Source of the DNA: CAYOVG01 sp964407285
Lineage (GTDB): Bacteria; Desulfobacterota; Syntrophobacteria; Syntrophobacterales; Syntrophobacteraceae
Direction of reading: 5' to 3'
Assembly (NCBI GenBank): GCA_964407285.1
Contig: CAYOVG010000123.1
Location: forward strand, 1-17,690
DNA length: 17,690 nucleotides
Below the pieces are notes generated by a model. The model saw only the letters and a program-made list of their open reading frames with translations. It ran no database searches and had not been told where the DNA came from. A program made the position numbers and the translations under genes. This document shows, piece after piece, positions 14,169 to 17,690 of the stretch. Each line of letters starts with the position of its first letter. Position 1 is the stretch's first letter.

Positions 14169-14191
14169 GGCTCCCGTTATCGATTAATTGA

Positions 14192-14244
14192 CCGGCTCCG
14201 GGTTGGATCTCGCCGTGCTTGAACCTCTCCCAACCCGGAGCCGG
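14192..14244 (+). terminator. Perfect 15-bp hairpin after the stress-type operon
   Basis: Bases 14192-14206 and 14230-14244 are exact reverse complements (15 bp, mostly GC) with a 23-nt loop. The hairpin starts 24 bp after the stop of the last operon gene. It has no T-tract on either side, so it may be a T-less terminator or an mRNA 3'-end stabiliser. Confidence 0.55.
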
Positions 14245-14790
14245 CTCAACGATGAGCTTCTTCTATCCGCCCGCCTCCGACTGCGTATTGCCTCTTCATC
14301 CCGTATAACCTCTCCCTCCAGGGTATCCGGCGTGATTGACAGCCGGCGCCGTTCCCGGCGTCCGAAATGATTAGAGCGTATATCGGGAGCTATCCGGCTT
14401 GTACGTCCGCACCCCCGTACATCCACGGGCCGTTCTCGGGCTTTCTGTATCTTCGGCCATCCTCAGCCGCCCTCCTGCGAAACTGCATGCCTCCGAAGCC
14501 ACGCGGCCGGATATTCTTGCCGGATCTCACCCTTGCCCGGACCTTCAAAAGTGAAACCTATGATTTATGATTCATGGTCCATGAACCACACCCGGCTTTG
14601 TTTCCACGAGTCGTCAGGAGGCGCGCCGCCACTCCCGGCAGCCGGTTTTTAACAAGAATGTTCGTTCAAGATCTCCTTTTTGTGATATTGTAAATATGAC
14701 GCCATGACGTTTTCGGCGTTCTCTTCATGGTGCGGAGCCGGAATGGAATGAACGCGATTGGAGGACTGCAGACTGGAGGACCTGTTTGAT
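14245..14790. other. Non-coding region before the lipid-modification cluster
   Basis: No convincing gene was found in this roughly 550-bp stretch. An Arg/Ser-rich minus-strand ORF at 14184-14426 and a plus-strand ORF at 14367-14570 lack recognisable features. A 15-bp palindrome with an odd centre (TTCATGG, T, CCATGAA at 14571-14585) could be an operator. An AT-rich patch at 14650-14700 may hold the promoter of the downstream cluster, but I could not place hexamers with confidence. Confidence 0.55.
14571..14585. promoter_or_regulatory. Palindrome, possible operator
   Basis: TTCATGG and CCATGAA flank a single central T, forming a 7-bp-arm palindrome about 205 bp upstream of the CDP-alcohol transferase gene. 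The size fits a dimeric repressor site, but no second copy was seen and the role is speculative. Confidence 0.3.
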
Positions 14791-16047
14791 ATGGTGGTTA
14801 AAGCTTCTATTATTGTTGCCGGAAACTCGTACGGAACACAACCGCTCTTCGGCATACCCGCGGTTCGAAGGCTCGTTCTCATTGCCAGGCAGCTCGGCAT
14901 CGAGAATATCCACATACTGGGTAAGGTCGATCATTTGAAGGCGGTGCTGGGCGACCTGGTTCCTCCGGAATCGTTCCACCCCTTGAGGGAGCGGGAAGCA
15001 TTGAGCGGTGTCCTCAAGGGCCTGTCGGACAGCCTCGACGCAGGCGGGAGCGAGGAGGACGACGCGCGGGTCCTCGTGATGAAGGCCAACCATGTCGTCA
15101 GCCGTTTCACGCTTTCCCATCTCGTGGAAAGCGCTCGGAACCACAAGACCGTGTGCGCGATGTGGAGCAGGGAAGCGACCGTCGCGGATGCAGTCTTTAT
15201 CGCCGGGAAATCCTCGCTGCCGGATGTCGTCAGGACGGTTTTGCCTCCGGTAGGGGGAGAGGACCGGGAGGTCCCGGTGAACGTCGTTCGCATACGGAGC
15301 CTCGATGGGCTTCCGCATGCCATGGGCGGCAGCGCTGAGGATATTCGGGGGGCGGAAGAGCGGCTCGTATCCGCGCTCCCATTTCAGACCAGGGAGGAGG
15401 ACGGGTTCCTCGCCCGCAATTTCGACCGTTCGATCTCCAGGCTTGTGAGTTCCCGTCTTGCCCGCACCGGCGTCACCCCCAACCGGATCACCTTACTGGC
15501 TATGAGCATCGGGCTCGCGGGCGCGTTTCTCCTTTCCCTTCCGGGCTACTGGAGCCACCTGGCGGGAGCGCTGATCTTCGTCTTTTGCGTGATCATGGAC
15601 GGGGTCGACGGCGAAGTCGCCAGACTCAAGCTCATGGAAACCAGCTTCGGGCACTACCTCGACATCACCACGGACAACATCGTCCATGCGGCGATCTTCG
15701 CAGGCATGGGATTCGGCCTGTACCACGATACCGGAAACCCTCTGTACATCAACGCCTTGTGGGTGCTGCTCGGCGGATTCGCCCTGTGCCTGGTGGCGGT
15801 GTACCAGTGCATCCTGCGGCTGAGTCCGGAGGAACTCGACAACTCCCCCAGGCTGGTCAGGATCATGGCGCTCATGAGCAACCGGGACTTCGCCTACCTG
15901 GTGGCCGCCCTGGCCGTAATCGGCAGACTCGAGTGGTTTCTCCTGGGAGCGGCGGCGGGTTCCTATGTATTTGCCGCCACGCTGTGGTGGATCAGCTTTC
16001 GCGAGAAGAACACGAGGCGCAAACCGTCCGTTCGGGAGGGCGAGTAG
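14791..16047 (+). CDS. CDP-alcohol phosphatidyltransferase with N-terminal nucleotidyltransferase-like domain
   Basis: I choose ATG 14791 (418 residues), which has GGAGGA at 14775-14780; an upstream in-frame TTG at 14758 is possible. Residues about 4-190 read like a nucleotidyltransferase fold: A-S-I-I-V-A-G at the start, P-L-F-G-I-P-A-V-R-R-L and G-I-E-N-I-H-I-L. The glycine/arginine signature loop is replaced by N-S-Y-G-T-Q, so activity is doubtful. Residues about 205-405 are the membrane transferase, with six hydrophobic segments and an intact motif: D270-x2-D273-G-x2-A-R-x8-G287-x3-D291-x3-D295. Such enzymes move a phospho-alcohol from a CDP-activated donor to an acceptor, as in phospholipid or di-inositol-phosphate synthesis. 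The substrate here is unknown. It is followed after 4 bp by the HpnK-like gene, implying one operon. Confidence 0.88.
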   Translation: MVVKASIIVAGNSYGTQPLFGIPAVRRLVLIARQLGIENIHILGKVDHLKAVLGDLVPPESFHPLREREALSGVLKGLSDSLDAGGSEEDDARVLVMKANHVVSRFTLSHLVESARNHKTVCAMWSREATVADAVFIAGKSSLPDVVRTVLPPVGGEDREVPVNVVRIRSLDGLPHAMGGSAEDIRGAEERLVSALPFQTREEDGFLARNFDRSISRLVSSRLARTGVTPNRITLLAMSIGLAGAFLLSLPGYWSHLAGALIFVFCVIMDGVDGEVARLKLMETSFGHYLDITTDNIVHAAIFAGMGFGLYHDTGNPLYINALWVLLGGFALCLVAVYQCILRLSPEELDNSPRLVRIMALMSNRDFAYLVAALAVIGRLEWFLLGAAAGSYVFAATLWWISFREKNTRRKPSVREGE

Positions 16048-16051
16048 AACA

Positions 16052-16954
16052 ATGGAGGCAGGACCGGGCAAGAAGAAGATCCTGATCGTAAACGGTGACG
16101 ACATGGGGGCGTCGTCCTCGATCAATGAAGCCATCATCGAGGCCCACCGGCGGGGGATACTCACGAGCGCGAGCATCATGGTCAACGGACCCGCGTTCGA
16201 GGAGGCCGTGAGTCTGGCGAAGAGCCATCCGACACTGAGTGTGGGAATTCACTTGGCCGTAGTGAGGTCCGGGGCCGCTCTCCCGGTTTGGGAGATTCCC
16301 GTTCTGGCCGACTCGGCCGGCAACCTTCCCGGGAACCCGGTGGCCGCGGGGTTCAATTTCTACTTCAATAAGGAGCTTAGAAAGCAGTTGGAGAGGGAAG
16401 CGGAGGCCCAGATCCGCAATTTCCTTGCGGCCGGGCTCACCCCGACGCATATCGACGGGCACCTCCACTTCCAGGTCCATCCCGCCGTCGCGCCCATCGC
16501 GGTAAGGCTCGCCGGGGAATTCGGAATACGCTGCTTCAGGCTGCCGCGCGAACCCCTACTGATGAACCTGAGGCTCAATTCAAAGCACATCGCAATGAAG
16601 GCATTCCACAGTTTTGTCTACAGCCGCCTTTGCGCGAACGCCGAAAAGCTCCTTCGGGAGCGGGGACTCTTCTTCCCCGACCGGTTTTTCGGACTCCTGG
16701 CGAGCGGATTCATGGATGAGGAGTACCTGCTGGGCGTGATCGCCGGCCTTCCGGATGGGGTCACCGAGATCGGCATGCATCCAGCCATGAGTCTGCCTTC
16801 CGAGATGAGGGAGTGGGCCCCGGAGTACCAGTACGAGAAGGAGTTTCAAGCTCTTACCAGCCCGCGGGTCAAAGACCTGGTCCGAGAGAAGGGTATTGTG
16901 CTCGCCGGCTACGGCTATTTCGCGAACCCCGATTTATCGGACCCTCCACGGTGA
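16052..16954 (+). CDS. hpnK: HpnK-like YdjC/ChbG-family carbohydrate deacetylase (hopanoid-associated)
   Basis: The 300-residue protein starts at ATG 16052 behind GGGAGGG (16034-16040). It begins with I-L-I-V-N-G-D-D-M-G (D16, D17), followed by the T-S-A-S-I-M-V-N-G-P-A strand, V-G-I-H-L (H67) and T-H-I-D-G-H-L-H-F (H133, D135, H137, H139). H243 lies in E-I-G-M-H-P-A near the end. These match the metal-binding and catalytic pattern of YdjC deacetylases, and the F-N-F-Y-F-N and R-L-P-R-E-P contexts resemble HpnK. HpnK members occur in hopanoid clusters and are thought to remove N-acetyl groups from sugars during hopanoid side-chain assembly. No squalene-hopene cyclase or other hpn gene is seen in the window, so the lipid substrate is inferred from family and neighbours. 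Confidence 0.75.
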   Translation: MEAGPGKKKILIVNGDDMGASSSINEAIIEAHRRGILTSASIMVNGPAFEEAVSLAKSHPTLSVGIHLAVVRSGAALPVWEIPVLADSAGNLPGNPVAAGFNFYFNKELRKQLEREAEAQIRNFLAAGLTPTHIDGHLHFQVHPAVAPIAVRLAGEFGIRCFRLPREPLLMNLRLNSKHIAMKAFHSFVYSRLCANAEKLLRERGLFFPDRFFGLLASGFMDEEYLLGVIAGLPDGVTEIGMHPAMSLPSEMREWAPEYQYEKEFQALTSPRVKDLVREKGIVLAGYGYFANPDLSDPPR

Positions 16955-16985
16955 TTATATACTCATAGACAAGCATTGATTGATA

Positions 16986-17095
16986 ATGCCGGATGTTCGG
17001 GAAGAAGACGCCGGGATGCCTGCCGGATGGAACCGTCTCTTCCCTGGGCGGTTTCCGTTCGCCTCCGGTCTCGTCCGGCATCGTGCATCCGGCAG
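16986..17095. repeat. Cluster of TGCCGGATG direct and inverted repeats
   Basis: The word TGCCGGATG occurs at 16987-16995 and 17021-17029 and, inverted, at 17086-17094; a partial inverted copy lies at 17075-17082. CTGCCGGATG (17020-17029) and CATCCGGCAG (17086-17095) form a perfect 10-bp pair. The cluster fills the 172-bp gap between hpnK and the glycosyltransferase. It could be a binding-site array or an mRNA hairpin. Confidence 0.6.
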
Positions 17096-17126
17096 CCGGT
17101 ATGCAACCCTTTCTCGAGGTTCGGGC

Positions 17127-17690
17127 ATGACGAAGACCGAGCGCCGCACGTTTCAGGTCCTTTTTCTGCTTCTGTGTTTTGCCCTGCTCTACGGAATTCC
17201 CAGCCTCCCTTTACGGGACTTTCAGGAAACCCGCTATGCCGAGATCGGAAAGGAGATGATCGAGAGCGGCAACTGGCTGGTTCCGCAACTCAACGGCGCC
17301 CCGTATCTCAATAAACCTCCCCTGCTGCCATGGATGGTGGCGGTTTCGTACAAAATCTTCGGAGTGTGCGAGGGCGCGGCCCGGTTCCCTTCCGTTCCGG
17401 CCGCGGTGGGAACGGCCCTGGCGGCGGGATGGTTGACGCGGTTGATATTCGGAGAGGGAAAGGGAATCATCGGAGCATTGTCGGCCCTGGGGATGCCGGG
17501 CATTCACTTCCACGGGCGCATGCTCATGGTCGATACCGTGGCGCTCGCCATGACCGCCCTTGCAGTGGCCTTCTTCTTCAAAGCATACCTGCACCGGGAG
17601 GGGGGATGGTACTACTTCGGGTTCCTGGCGTGCGGCCTGGCGGTGCTGTCGAAGAGTCTCACCGGTGTGATCTATCCCGTGGCGGCTCTC
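17127..17690 (+). CDS. ArnT/PMT-family lipid-linked-sugar glycosyltransferase, N-terminal part (cut by window end)
   Basis: An open frame runs from ATG 17127 (GAGG at 17116-17119) to the window edge, giving 188 residues with no stop. After a first membrane helix (about 9-27) comes the family's periplasmic active-site loop: L-R-D31-F-Q-E-T-R-Y-A-E, then M-I-E-S-G-N-W-L-V-P and the L-N-K-P-P-L-L-P-W segment. Further hydrophobic helices follow (about 85-105, 111-122, 134-150, 158-188). This matches the glycosyltransferase-39/83 type that moves a sugar from a polyprenyl-phosphate carrier to lipid or protein, as ArnT does to lipid A. D31 is the likely catalytic-loop acid. Placement after the CDP-alcohol transferase and HpnK suggests glycosylation of the same lipid. 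The C-terminal soluble domain lies outside the window. Confidence 0.88.
   Translation, partial: MTKTERRTFQVLFLLLCFALLYGIPSLPLRDFQETRYAEIGKEMIESGNWLVPQLNGAPYLNKPPLLPWMVAVSYKIFGVCEGAARFPSVPAAVGTALAAGWLTRLIFGEGKGIIGALSALGMPGIHFHGRMLMVDTVALAMTALAVAFFFKAYLHREGGWYYFGFLACGLAVLSKSLTGVIYPVAAL

Noticed and set aside
14184..14426. 80-aa Arg/Ser-rich minus-strand ORF
   Set aside because: It spans the perfect hairpin after the operon, has low-complexity composition and no clear RBS or family resemblance.
15965..16051. 29-residue N-terminal extension of the HpnK-like protein
   Set aside because: It overlaps the end of the CDP-alcohol transferase in another frame; ATG 16052 has a strong RBS and gives the normal family start.

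Overview
The window looks like a chromosomal stretch of a GC-rich Gram-negative bacterium, most plausibly a member of the Desulfobacterota (former Deltaproteobacteria; Syntrophobacter-like). This is inferred from the gene order def-fmt-DUF116-rsmB-rpe, a large multi-PAS sensor kinase, a PleD-type diguanylate cyclase, a YqjE-type holin-like protein and an HpnK-like deacetylase beside a lipid glycosyltransferase. No rRNA, tRNA, CRISPR array, transposase or phage gene was seen.

Layout. Positions 1-203 hold the 3' end of a Sir2-type deacylase. It is followed by a small secreted OB-fold protein (259-687) and an apparently chimeric DUF6932-type gene (845-1240) whose second half is more AT-rich and unlike the family. 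On the minus strand, 1336-3840 is a membrane sensor histidine kinase (Cache-like sensor, HAMP, two PAS domains, HisKA_3, HATPase) with no adjacent response regulator. A 505-bp intergenic region rich in inverted repeats precedes a lipoprotein L,D-transpeptidase (4346-4993, plus). Converging on it is a minus-strand gene train running from about 10830 down to 5074: def, fmt, DUF116, rsmB, rpe and a receiver-GGDEF diguanylate cyclase. A good sigma-70-type promoter lies at 10838-10866. Two of these genes (fmt, rpe) probably use TTG starts.

Positions 10867-11503 are non-coding and contain a heptameric GT-rich tandem repeat and a strong hairpin. Next comes a tight three-gene plus-strand operon (11504-14168). 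It encodes a helical one-anchor protein, a DUF1469/YqjE-type two-TM protein and a long DUF3618/ElaB-like protein. The long protein carries at least eight 11-residue repeats of the kind seen in group 3 LEA (desiccation) proteins, placed between two similar membrane-anchor segments. The set resembles an elaborated version of the E. coli yqjD-yqjE pair and may protect or shape the inner membrane or envelope in stress or stationary phase. A perfect 15-bp hairpin follows it.

After about 600 bp without a convincing gene, a lipid-modification cluster begins at 14791: a CDP-alcohol phosphatidyltransferase with a degenerate nucleotidyltransferase-like N-terminal domain, an HpnK/YdjC-type carbohydrate deacetylase, and (cut by the window end) an ArnT/PMT-type glycosyltransferase. 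Together they suggest synthesis and decoration of an unusual phospholipid or hopanoid head group.

The most unusual items are the LEA-like repeat protein in its yqjDE-like operon, the CDP-alcohol transferase fusion next to hpnK and the glycosyltransferase, the highly structured leader upstream of the transpeptidase, and the chimeric DUF6932 gene.
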